64,000 nucleotides of DNA from Linepithema humile (taxonomy: Eukaryota; Arthropoda; Insecta; Hymenoptera; Formicidae), in assembly GCF_040581485.1 (NCBI RefSeq), contig NC_090131.1, positions 5,332,001 to 5,396,000 on the forward strand, given 5' to 3'. The notes beneath the pieces were generated by a model. The model ran no database searches and had not been told where the DNA came from. It saw nothing but the letters and a program-made list of their open reading frames with translations. Of this stretch, positions 51,940 to 62,086 are shown piece by piece (the first letter of the stretch is position 1; each line of letters opens with the position of its first letter). The position numbers and the translations under genes are program-made.

Positions 51940-52064
51940 GTCGCTCTTATATCGTGATCAGAGCCTGTCTCTTTTACTCCTTTATTTCGGAATTATTCTT
52001 AATCCGATGTCTGTTTCTGGATTTTACTTGCCTAATACAAAAATCGTGCAGAGACACGAGGTGA
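51910..52064 (+). CDS. CanA: Candidate alternative terminal exon of calcineurin A (hydrophobic tail, stop)
   Basis: If the weak donor at 51940 is not used, the frame stays open for 51 codons after the 61-nt intron and ends at tga 52062-52064. The tail contains hydrophobic runs (SYIVIRACLFYSFISELF, then LIRCLFLDFTCLI) with four Cys residues and a basic end (QKSCRDTR). A possible poly(A) signal ATTAAA lies at 52159-52164. The product would keep the catalytic core and CnB helix but lack the calmodulin-binding and autoinhibitory segments. This is an inference from the open frame only; intronic frames can stay open for 50 codons by chance. Confidence 0.3.
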
Positions 52065-53353
52065 AAATCACACGCAGCGTAGTGTTAAACTCGTGACGAA
52101 AATACTTTTCTCAATCTCATCTCAGTCGTTTCAATCGAATTAGAGAAGCATTCAATTAATTAAAATCTTTGCAATTATGTAATTATAAGAAAATGATCGT
52201 AGAAAAGGAGTGTGATTCTTGCGGTAGCTTTCGACCTGCAGTTTTCCATTAAATCTCATCTTCGATAATTCGCTCCCGTTCGTCGTGCTCTAATAACGAG
52301 CGAGAGATGAGACACGTTTCAATTTTATCCATCACTTCGAGAACGATCGGACGGAACGTGCGCGATAAGTCCGGCCGAGATTTCGCTCATATCTAAAATC
52401 TTTTACAAGCTCCGACACGAGCTAAGAGAGGCCACGTCACTTTCGTGCACCGGGGAGAATGCGCGTATTCATCCCTCATGTCCTGCCGCGTGCCGAGCCG
52501 ATAGAAAAGAGCCGGAGACGATCTAACGATGAAAAATGAATCGCGGAATCCCGCTCCCGTTCTGCGAATCGTCGCATTCTCCTCTGAAAAGGAAGATCGA
52601 TCGTGCACGTGCGTCCGGATTGGATAGCGGCGAGCGCGAATTTCACGTAAAACCACGCGCGGGCTGTCATTTTCTCGCGGCGATAAAAATTGAATGACGC
52701 ATCCGGATTGCGAATACGCTTTCAATTTTTCATCGTTTTTTTAATTCGGCGCAGTTTATTTTTATTTCAATCTAATCGGGCGCAATATTTAATGCGGTAT
52801 TATTTTTATTTAATGCAATTCTTTTTTTTTTTTCGGAACAATCGGCGAATTTCTCGTATACGTTCGCCGCGCGGAAAGATTTCGCGCGCACGATCGATTT
52901 TGTCGTTCAAGCCGCAATTCCGTCGACTTCGGTACAGCAGCACCTGTGAATTCTACGTATTCCATGTATTTTTCATACACTCCCTTCGATTCACACGATT
53001 CTGCTAATGCTCGCGCACCTCTGAAAATTCACCTTTCCGAGCGAAGGCTGAAGGAAAGTTTAAAGATAATATCCCAGCGCGCGGACTCTCCCGCATATAT
53101 ACGTCGCGCCGAAGAACAGTAGTCGATTTTTTGCAAAGTTATCTATCACCCTCCCACGATCTCACTCTTGGAACTTCCAGAGACAAATCTTGAATTCTCT
53201 TTCTGTTTGCATTTTCACTCGCTGCACGGACAGATGGTAAGAAACGCCGCTCGATTCTTTTAGACGTCACACGATTAAGAGCTTCATTGATTATCATTTT
53301 TAGCTATTTTATAGTAGTTTCTCGATGTCGAATTTCTCTTCTTCTATCTCTTT

Positions 53354-53378
53354 CTCTATCTATCTATCTATCTATCTA
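53354..53378. repeat. (TCTA)n microsatellite
   Basis: Six tcta units inside a pyrimidine-rich tract. Confidence 0.9.
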
Positions 53379-54716
53379 ACTCTCTCTTTTTCTCTCTTTC
53401 TCTTTCTCCACCTTTGTTTAATCCTCTCTTTGTTACGTCTTCTTTTCTTTTCGCCCGCGATGACGCGTTTCATCCTTCTCGGGAGAAGAAGAACGTACGT
53501 ATGTTTGCGTCTAGTCATTTCTTCTCTTCTTTATCTTTCGTTCCTTATGATCTCCACGCGCGTGTGTGTGTACATATATATTTACTAAGTTTCTATATGT
53601 TTCTTTCTCGTTATCTCCGAGAGTTTCCATCTGTTTCATGGTACTTAGAATTTTTCGCATTAAGGTATGAGGTTTTCTTGTTTTTCCCCCTCTCACATTC
53701 TCTCTTTCTCTTTCTCCGTATCTCTTTGAGATTTTTTATTTTCAATCCCCGATTACGTATGTACATGTATGTGTGTAATACATATTCGACGTGTCTCGAC
53801 GGCACATAGCCTGGATTTTTACATCTTCACCGGTAGACTTTGATTTTTCTGCATCATTCATAGCATCTTCACCTTATCTCTATACGTTTGTTCAAGATGG
53901 CATTCGAGACGGCGCAAATCCCTTGGTTGTTTCCCAAAGCACGTTTAACTATCACACCGTGAAGGTCTTGAGCTTTACGAGTTTAAAATACTTTTTCGAC
54001 TCGGAAACTAATCCGGGGAGGATGCCATTTTGCCATCTTGCGCATTACGCATTTTTAATTCACGCATGCATCGCAGCGCATCGGACAAGACGACACTCGG
54101 CCTTGTCTCAATTATTATTATTATTTTTTTTTTTTTTTATGTCATTCAAGAGTATCCGTATATCGATTTTCATTTATTCACCGTTCGACTCTACCACTGT
54201 CCGAGTTCCATAGTCGATCTCATCTCTCACGTGTCATGCCTATTCCGCTCCCTGCTGGTCTCTTTTGTTATTTTCTTCTTCTTTCGTACATTTCACATGT
54301 GTATGTATAGTTCTCTCCCTCTCGTCGTCATATATAATTGATTCTGCGGAAAGTTTTGAAGAAAAGATTAAAATTACCTTTCCGGCGGAACCTCTCCGGC
54401 GGATGGAGCTTTGCGATCAGTGACGATCGCGAAAGTTTTCTTCTCGTCACGCGGCCTATAAATCGAGCATTCTCACGTCGAAGCATATGATCTTTACGAC
54501 TCGTCAAATTGTTCAATGTAGCAAATCGCGTCGACTAACTGCCGCCAGCTAATTATGCATTCGCGCCCGAAAGGGACGCGCGCGGGGACTGATTCGTTCG
54601 CGTAATTCGCGTCACGTCGGAAGGTCAGATCGATACCGTCGCGTTAGCCGAGCGGACGACCACGGGTCTAAGAGTATCCATCCACCGGGTCGGGTCCAAG
54701 CCTCGAAAGAAAGTCA

Positions 54717-55052
54717 AGCAGCCCCGCCCCCCTTCCCCCCTCGCATCTCCGCTAACCCCCGAAGCCGTTTCGTAGAGAACGCGCTCGCGAGAACGTCTGT
54801 TGCGGCTAGGTCGCCTTGATCGAAAAGAAAGGAAAAAAGAAAAAAAAAAAAAAAAGAAAAGAGTTCAAGCAGAGAGTCCCGGTGTTTCGATCAATAAGAC
54901 ACCTCCCGCCCTTCGACTCTTCCTTCACCCCACCCTTTCCCCCCTGGTTTCGCCTCCTTTAATTATTGTTGAGAGATGTACGTGCCACCCCCCCCTCGCC
55001 CTCCGCCCCCCCCCTGATCAACCCCCCCTGAACCGCCCGCCCGCCCCCGCGA
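54717..55052 (-). other. Clustered C-runs, minus-strand G4 potential
   Basis: Many C3-C9 runs on the + strand (near 54720-54765 and 54925-55050) separated by short loops, directly upstream of the AG-free zone at 55055. Confidence 0.55.
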
Positions 55053-55147
55053 AGTTGCACTCTCTGACTGTCTTTTATCGTACTCCTTCTTTATTATATT
55101 TGTATCAATCACACTGGCCTTGGACTCCTCCTATCTCGGCACGACAC

Positions 55148-55195
55148 TATGCTACTACTACTTCTACTACTTCTACTACTACTTCTACTACTACC
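55148..55195. repeat. (CTA/CTT)n trinucleotide repeat
   Basis: Alternating ctactactt units. In one frame an ATG at 55148 would start a Leu-run peptide that stops after 29 codons; in another the run encodes Thr/Ser. Confidence 0.85.
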
Positions 55196-56026
55196 ACTCA
55201 AAACTCCGATCGTGTTCGGCATACCGCAACCCCCGTAAAGTCGCAGCCAAAGTCGTTGTCCAAAAAAAGAATGGTAAGTCCCCGTGAGAGCCCGACGACT
55301 TACTCTTGAAGAGCCAAGATTTTTTTCTTCTTTTTCGAGCGTGCCAAGAGTATAACCCAAACCGGGAGTTTTCTTTTTAATTTTTTTTCCGCATTATACG
55401 ATATATTTGTGATATATCTATAATATATCTTAACTGTTTTCTTTTTTTCTTTTGCCAGTGTTTTCTCTCTTTCTCTTTCTCTCTTTCTCTCTATCTCTCT
55501 TTGCGTTACGGTTCCTTTCTGTTTTTTTTGTCTCTTGTTTTTCGCGGGTGCGCTTTGTGACGCGTTCTGCTGATCGATTTCTGCTACTCTCGTCGAGCAC
55601 GAGCGCGGTTCTCGCGATCACGCGATCGAGTAACGTGGATAGAACATAAAAATATTGCAGTTTACCGTAAAAAATTTAATTATCGGCGCAACGAGATATG
55701 ATATCAACTTGCATTGCTTTTATTTGGAATTAGTATTGAGATACAATTAGCTTCTCATTATGCGATCTTCTTTATTGATCTGTACTTATTGTAATAAATG
55801 AGTTCATAAAATCCAGCTACATTTATTTTGATTAATTATTCAAGATTTACAGCATTACGCATATCGGGGGAATGCTTTTAATTCGGCTAAATGAGAAACT
55901 ACGATACGCAGCTCGTATGTACAAATAGCCAGCGAACGCTCTAATGCCAGTAGAATGACGTCGACACGAACGTACCATGCGGCATATTATTTTCTCGTTT
56001 GTTGAGTTGCCTTCTCTCTTTGTTCC

Positions 56027-56067
56027 TGTATATATATACATACATATAAATATATATATATATACAT
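56027..56067. repeat. (TA)n-rich tract
   Basis: tatatata with embedded catacata, followed by two copies of acatatttctatct. Confidence 0.8.
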
Positions 56068-57183
56068 ATTTCTATCTATATACTTACATATTTCTATCTT
56101 CGTCATCATCTTCTACTTTCCTTTAAACGTGCTGTATAACCGGACTTTGGATTGAGCTAACATCATAATTAATCGTCAGAGAAAACACACCGTTGAGCGC
56201 CGTGTTCACTTGCCTACCGTTTTCCCTTCCGTTTTATACTGACTTCTGTTGTTGTTACACATCGCCGCCTCTGTACCACACATACCCCTGTTGTCTACGT
56301 ACACGCTGAATTAATCACCACGGTGATCTCACTCCCCCCCTTCTCTCCATTTGTTTTTTCTTTTTTTTTTTTTTTTTTATCTACGTTTTGTCTCCTTTGT
56401 CGCCTGCTTCTTGCGCTTCACGTCGACGATCGAACACACCAACCATGTTTTTTCAACGGTACGTACACTGAGTATACATAAAGTTTGTCCCTAACTCGAA
56501 ATTTTTCTCTCCGAATGTACGTGAATTTGTCGCGTCTCCAGCGTGAGAATGATCGGAAGCGATTTATGAATGAAGATACTTTTTGCAAAGTAAAGAGATC
56601 GCGAGAGACAAGTTTTTCTTTCCTTGAAACTTTTGTGGACGCTTTCTCGCCGACACTTACCGGCACTCTCGAATCCAAAATAACGTCGCGCGAATACGCG
56701 CAGCGGAAAATACGACCGTGCCTTCATGCGACTCTGGAGAGAGAAGGCCTGTCGCCTACAATAACAGAAGATTCACGTGAATTTATATCCGCCTCGAGAA
56801 GAGCTTCATAAAACTCGGCGGATTAGTCGGCAAAGTTCAGTGAATATATGCGTCCCATTCGACCGTTTCACTCTTTTTCTCTCTTCCGCACCGTTTCCAC
56901 CTCCCTCTCTCGCCGTCCTCGCTCTCTTACTCGCTGCCTCTCCCCTCTTTCGCTCGTTCTGGGATTTAGACGAATTTCCGCATTGCATTCGTTATGGCGT
57001 TCGCGACACGGTTTTACGACTTCGAAGCCCTCTCTTCTCCCGCCTGCGTCTCTCCCTCCCGTTTCTCAGCAGCACCCTAAAGCAGCCCTCATCCCGTTTG
57101 AGTTTCGCTCGTTTGATTTGAGTTCGGTTTATTTGCGCGCTTTACGATACAGCGTGAGATATCTCGCTCTTCTGTGCGCGTTG

Positions 57184-57223
57184 TGTGTGTGTGTGTGTGC
57201 GCGTGCGCGCGTGTGTGTGTTGA
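57184..57223. repeat. (TG)n/(CG)n alternating tract
   Basis: gtgtgtgtg, gcgcgtgcgcgcg, gtgtgtgtg: continuous alternating purine-pyrimidine with a GC core. Confidence 0.85.
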
Positions 57224-59643
57224 AATGTGTGTATCTTGCTTAACAACGTCCAGCGAGCTAACGTTGGACGCTCCACTAACAATGCTTCCGGTTTTATGAG
57301 CGCAACTGGCTTCGCCCGGACTCTCTCCGGGTCCCCGACACAACCACGAGAGATTCCTCTTTGCTGGACCGTTGAGGTTGCCGTGCGATTCAGGTGCACC
57401 GGTATCGGTCGGAACAGTCGGAGAACAATATTCGCCGGCCAACCGTTCGCTTTGAAATGCATATTCGAATTTCTAGCGCTAATGCGTTGAATACTTGCTC
57501 TCAATACGAAAAACACATTGTTAAAGTTTATTTCTATTAAAATTCGTCGTGTCTCACGACTCCTCGCGCATAGCGATCTCCTCGATGCAAAAATTTCAGT
57601 TTAATTTAACCTTCAAGTGGTTGCGCCGTTGATAAAAAAATACGAAAAGGAGTAAAAACAGTAATATTTTACCTTTTTTTCTAAGAATAAAGCAAAAAGA
57701 TATTTAAGTAGAAAGTTTATAATAAATGCGCCGCTGTTCATGCTACATCTCGGGATGCGAAATCGCTTGAAGGTTATTAAATAAAAATATTATAAAAGGA
57801 GATTATTATCGAGAGACATTAAAGCCCGACAACTGTCTATCATTGGCACTTGCCCGGATGCTTCTTAAGCTCTTTAACTTCTTAACTTATAACTCTCGTT
57901 TTGACGAGAAATCAATGTGCCTCAATTCGCACGTCGAGAGAGACGTATTTAATTAACTAACGGCGATCGACAAGATTCTCGACAATTTCCGGTCAGCTTT
58001 GAGACATCGGCTTCGCCGTTATCCGCGCCACGGATGGCATGTCGCTGCACAAGGATTCCTTCTCGATTCATCTCTTCGCGTCTCTCTTCCGCGAAAAGCC
58101 CGTCTCTAACAAAATCCGGAGCAAAAGAGGCTTTCGGTCGTCCTCCGTAGGAGGCTCCGGTACGGCCCGGGAAGGTGTACCCGATCGATAGAACGCACCA
58201 CGTTCCGTGAGATAACGAGGGAAGGCCACGGAACATCGATCAACCGGCCGGGGGCGGGGGCCCCCCTTTCGAGCGCGGTTCCATCGGCATCTTATCCTCT
58301 CGTCCCGCACGCCGACTCGAGTCCAATTGAGTTCATTCCTGCCGCACCGCCGACTGCATTCCGACGCGGAGGCGTACACGTAGTCGCTCGCGATACGCAA
58401 TCGCCAAGCGAAACGGAGTGGCTGAAAGCAGACTCGCGTAAAAGGCTCTCGGCTGTCGAAATTGGGGCCGTAATTAAGATCGCGCGTGTAACGTCGGGGA
58501 AATTGGAGGGAGCGGCGACTCCGTAAATCAACTTGTAAGTCATGTATAATCTCGACACCGGTGTTCGCCCTCGTCGTAGCTTTCGCGCAGCTTATCAAAG
58601 AAGGATTTTCGCAATCGCTATTACTACATCCCGTCGTGAACGCTTACTTTTCTCGAGTCGCGTACTTTCTCGAATCGAAGGGGAAGGGTTTGTCCGAACA
58701 CACACGGCCGCTATTCGAAAAATGTATCGTGCGCGGCGGGCAATTTGACATCGCTCGTGTTTGCGTGATACAGTCTCGATAGATATGTCCCATTGTCAAA
58801 GCATCCGTCACGTATCTCCTGATGTTGAACGCTCCTTCCAAGCGGCTTTTGTGCGGGGGCAAAGAAAGGCAGGAATGATGTCTGGCTGTAAGTTCTATCG
58901 TGGAATAAAAAGGAAAGTATCCGGGAGTCTTTCTGCGCGGGGCCATTTTTCATGTTGTCAGGTGGACCAGTTGCGACATCCGCCTACTTTCTTATACATA
59001 TTTTCCATTTCCCTCGGATTTGTCGTCTTGGTGAGAATCTTGCAATCTTTCACCTTATTTCGCCGTGGATGCGGCGCGATCGATAAAAATTCGCCGTGTC
59101 CGGAATAAATTCACCCGTGTCGCTCAAATTCCTCGAATTAATTCCTCTCGAGAGACATAATGCTGATCTGTGCTTTCCTTTAATAAATTATTTTCCCGTT
59201 AGAGATATTTTCTCTTGCCGATTTTATCTTGTTTTTTGCTCTTTATATTTCTCGAGAAAAATATGAATTAAAATCAAAATTCGTGTTTGCTTTCTCAACA
59301 ATAACTGCGGTAATTAGAAAAGTTAATTGCAATTAATTATTTGGCGGTCTATGCGTCTGATATTTGCCTTGACGATGAAAAATCATGTTACTCCCGTGTC
59401 TCTTTGAGGGCCAATTATCAATCAAAACCTTTCGAATGTTTCTCTTTAATTGGCCAGTGCGAGACGATTCCCATCGCTGTATTATCGCAGATCTCAATCG
59501 AAGCGAGGAGAAAGAATTCCTCTCTATTATTGTATTTTTACGTTTCATCGAAGCCTCTAATAAGCAAGCTATTCAACCACGATATATTCCTCCCGGCCTG
59601 TCTTTATCCTGCGATAGTTGTGTCCTTCGATGTCGCCATTGCT

Positions 59644-59693
59644 GTTGTCGTCATCGTCGTCGTCGTCGTCGCCCTCGTCGTCGTCGTCGTTGA
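59644..59693. repeat. (CGT)n trinucleotide repeat
   Basis: gtcgtc repeats with few interruptions. It creates poly-Val or poly-Arg/Ser frames that are not evidence of a gene. Confidence 0.85.
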
Positions 59694-61731
59694 CTTGGCT
59701 TTTCTCGTCCTTCCCTCGCCACTCACCCTACTCTCACTCTCGACACGAACACCACGATCTCAAGAAAAATTCCACGAGACGTGCTACGCGTTCACGCACG
59801 ACGCACCGTGTTCTCGGTTGCGCAACGCTGCCGGACACACTTTTCCACTCCACGAAAAATATCACTCCGCGCTAACCGACATCCAACGTCGGGCAATAAT
59901 TTTTCTGTCTCTCTTTCTCCTACGTTAATGTTATATTCTAGCCCTCTCTCTTTTTCTCTCTTTCTCTCTGTTTCACCCTCTGTACACACCTCGACTCTTT
60001 CACCGTCACTGTTACTTTCTCTTTCTCTTTCTGTCTTTCTGTTTTCTTTTTCTCTATTTTTCTGTACCCCTGAATCTGCTCGTTTGTTATCGTCTTTATG
60101 CTTAAGTTATCTCTTGAATTACGTTGAGTACGTGTTATCCTTTACTTAACTCGGTCTCCGCCAGCCGCCGAACGTTATATTTTTTGATTACCAGTTTTCT
60201 TTTGCGCATGCTAGTGTATACTTAGTTTACTTAGGATTAACCGAGCGTACTAGTACTTAATATCCGCGCGGATCGCGACAGGATCGCACTCGCCAGCTGT
60301 AAATGAATGTAATAACGAGCGCGATGTCCCGCTCGTCGACGGGACGATGCCTGGCAGCATCCTCGAGCGATCCTGCGAAAACTTATTAATCGATTTTTCT
60401 TTTTCTCTTAAACAGTTGCTCCAGGAAACTTCTATATAGCAGCGTTGTGCCACGCACAATGATAATCTCACATGCGATTGTAATCGTTGCATTATGTCGA
60501 GATTACTTCCATTCTATTCACGCTAACAGATTTACGAACGACTAATCATTTCCGAAGCTTGTCTCTTGTGAAATTTTAAATTAGATTCGCCGTTAATCTT
60601 TTAAACGTTAAAAGTCGATTTTCCGACTCGAGACGAAGTAATCTTTGACATGGTCGAGCTTTGCTAAAGACGATCGTACATGTTTACGTGAAAATGTCTT
60701 CTCAATTTGTTCACAATTTAAGCATTTAACTTGAGAGATTTTAATCATTTTGAGTATAAATGTATCTGAAATATTTTAATAGTTAAATATTTTTTTGTGC
60801 TCGCGCGAATGAATGAATCAATTTATTATTTTTTTTAATATTAAAATGCATTATGAAATTTCATCTAAATAAATTGTGTACGCTCGCCTAAGCTTGGCAA
60901 TTTCGACGCAGGCCGAAATCACAATCTCACACATTCTCTTACACTAATCAACTATTTTCTCTATATTTACAGTATTCACGTCTTTGACGGCAATACTCGC
61001 GAGCGTCTGTACTCGTTTACGGGAATTTTAACATCGGCAAAGTCCCTCTCGTGATTTTTGCATATTTTATTATTTCAAGTCCGTTTTGTAAAATACTGAG
61101 TATTCCTAGTAGAATTCCGCTTCAACGCAATGAATTTTAATGCGAAACATTTCCCCCCGTTCATCATAGTCACGTAGATGATATAAGTGTGTTCCGCGAG
61201 AGAATTTTTTTCATCAATTCAAAATATGACACGAGCAACCCCTTCCGTAATTCCCGGCCACTTGTTTTGTAATTACGCGAAAAACGTCGGGAGTAAATGT
61301 TATTTATGCAGAAAAATACTTTTGTTTTCTCGTAACAAATAGCGCGCGAACGCGCTCCATTCTCGCGAACGTATAACGAGCGACTTTGCCGATCTTCAGA
61401 AACTCCGGTAGCGGATTAAGCTACTTAGTGGGGGAATTTCATTGAATTTTTATTTAAAACGGAAAAGAAATTTCGTAGAGCATTAAATATTACCGTCTTC
61501 AATAATTACGTTTTACTTTAATAATAATTAAATTGAAGTTCTGCAGAAGTTTCGGGCTCCGCTACCGAGAGTCGTATGATCAATAACCGAGAAAGAAGGA
61601 ACGAAAGAACCACATCGACAATAGATATCGTCTAACGCACATGCTTCATTGAATGCCACTTATGCTGTGCACACTTGTCTTTTCTTGTCTGTTCTATGTG
61701 TTGTTTCCTTTGCGCGATATTCTACAACCAC

Positions 61732-61801
61732 CTCTTCGCCACCACTACCATCACCAACCACCACCAACCACCACCGACACCAACCAACCAACCAAACAAC
61801 C
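61732..61801. repeat. ACC/AACC-rich low-complexity tract
   Basis: Repeats of accacc and ccaaccaacc inside the AG-free zone upstream of the candidate first exon. Confidence 0.8.
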
Positions 61802-62010
61802 ATCCGCCAAAAAAAAAACCAATTTAAAAAAAACCAATACGTCTTCCCGTACGGGCTGTTGTTCGAACGAACCGACCAAACTCTCCGCCACTCTCTATTT
61901 CTTCTCTTCGGCCGCATTTGACGCTGCTCTCACATTGTTGGTTACTTCTGTCCTTTTACTTACGTCCACTACGCTCAACCATCGGTAAAACCGAACACCA
62001 TGGGCGCGCC

Positions 62011-62086
62011 ATGGCCGCCACGGTAAAACCCGATGGTGAATCCGGACGGTCCGGTCCGAACACGACCCCACCTACCATCGCGTACG
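62011..62086 (+). CDS. Candidate first coding exon of an unidentified gene
   Basis: An ATG in excellent context (gcgccATGg) opens 25 codons plus one base, M-A-A-T-V-K-P-D-G-E through P-P-T-I-A-Y, ending at a strong donor (tacg|gtgagt). A second ATG at 62000 (accATGg) starts a nine-codon out-of-frame uORF ending at 62026 that overlaps this start. No AG exists between 61625 and 62089, so the segment cannot be an internal exon with a normal acceptor; if real, it is a first exon with a pyrimidine-rich 5' UTR. The product is Gly/Pro/Thr/Ser-rich, probably disordered, and I do not recognise it. It could belong to a nested or neighbouring + strand gene. Confidence 0.35.

Larger units (their letters stand above)
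52097..61624 (+). other. Presumed 3' intron with pyrimidine-rich + strand; no firm exon
   Basis: From about 53280 to 60130 the + strand is dominated by T/C tracts (tctctttctc-type runs at 53330-53410, 55460-55510, 56870-57100, 59930-60070), with C-runs at 54717-55052. Several stretches lack AG altogether. Between 52100 and 53250 and between 57500 and 59300 I see ordinary CpG-rich or AT-rich intronic sequence. No frame matches the missing calmodulin-binding region of calcineurin A. Confidence 0.55.

Noticed and set aside
54652..54722. tRNA-Leu-like stretch (ttagccgagcgga...gggtcgggtcc)
   Set aside because: Only the D-loop region looks right. There is no GGTTCGA T-loop and no acceptor-stem pairing.
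54800..55309. 169-codon + strand open frame with Lys, Pro and Thr runs
   Set aside because: It is driven by A-, C- and CTA-repeats. Only the short end before 55274 has any splice-site support, reported separately as a candidate microexon.
58068..58598. 176-codon minus-strand open frame
   Set aside because: Arg-rich composition typical of noncoding CpG-rich DNA; overlaps other equally long frames; no family resemblance.
59341..59928. 195-codon open frame with poly-Val
   Set aside because: The Val run comes from the (CGT)n microsatellite and the rest is low-complexity intronic sequence.
60973..61031. Possible terminal exon after ttttctctatatttacag, 19 residues to taa
   Set aside because: The acceptor is good and the phase would fit calcineurin, but the peptide has no family resemblance and a frame of 19 codons is uninformative.
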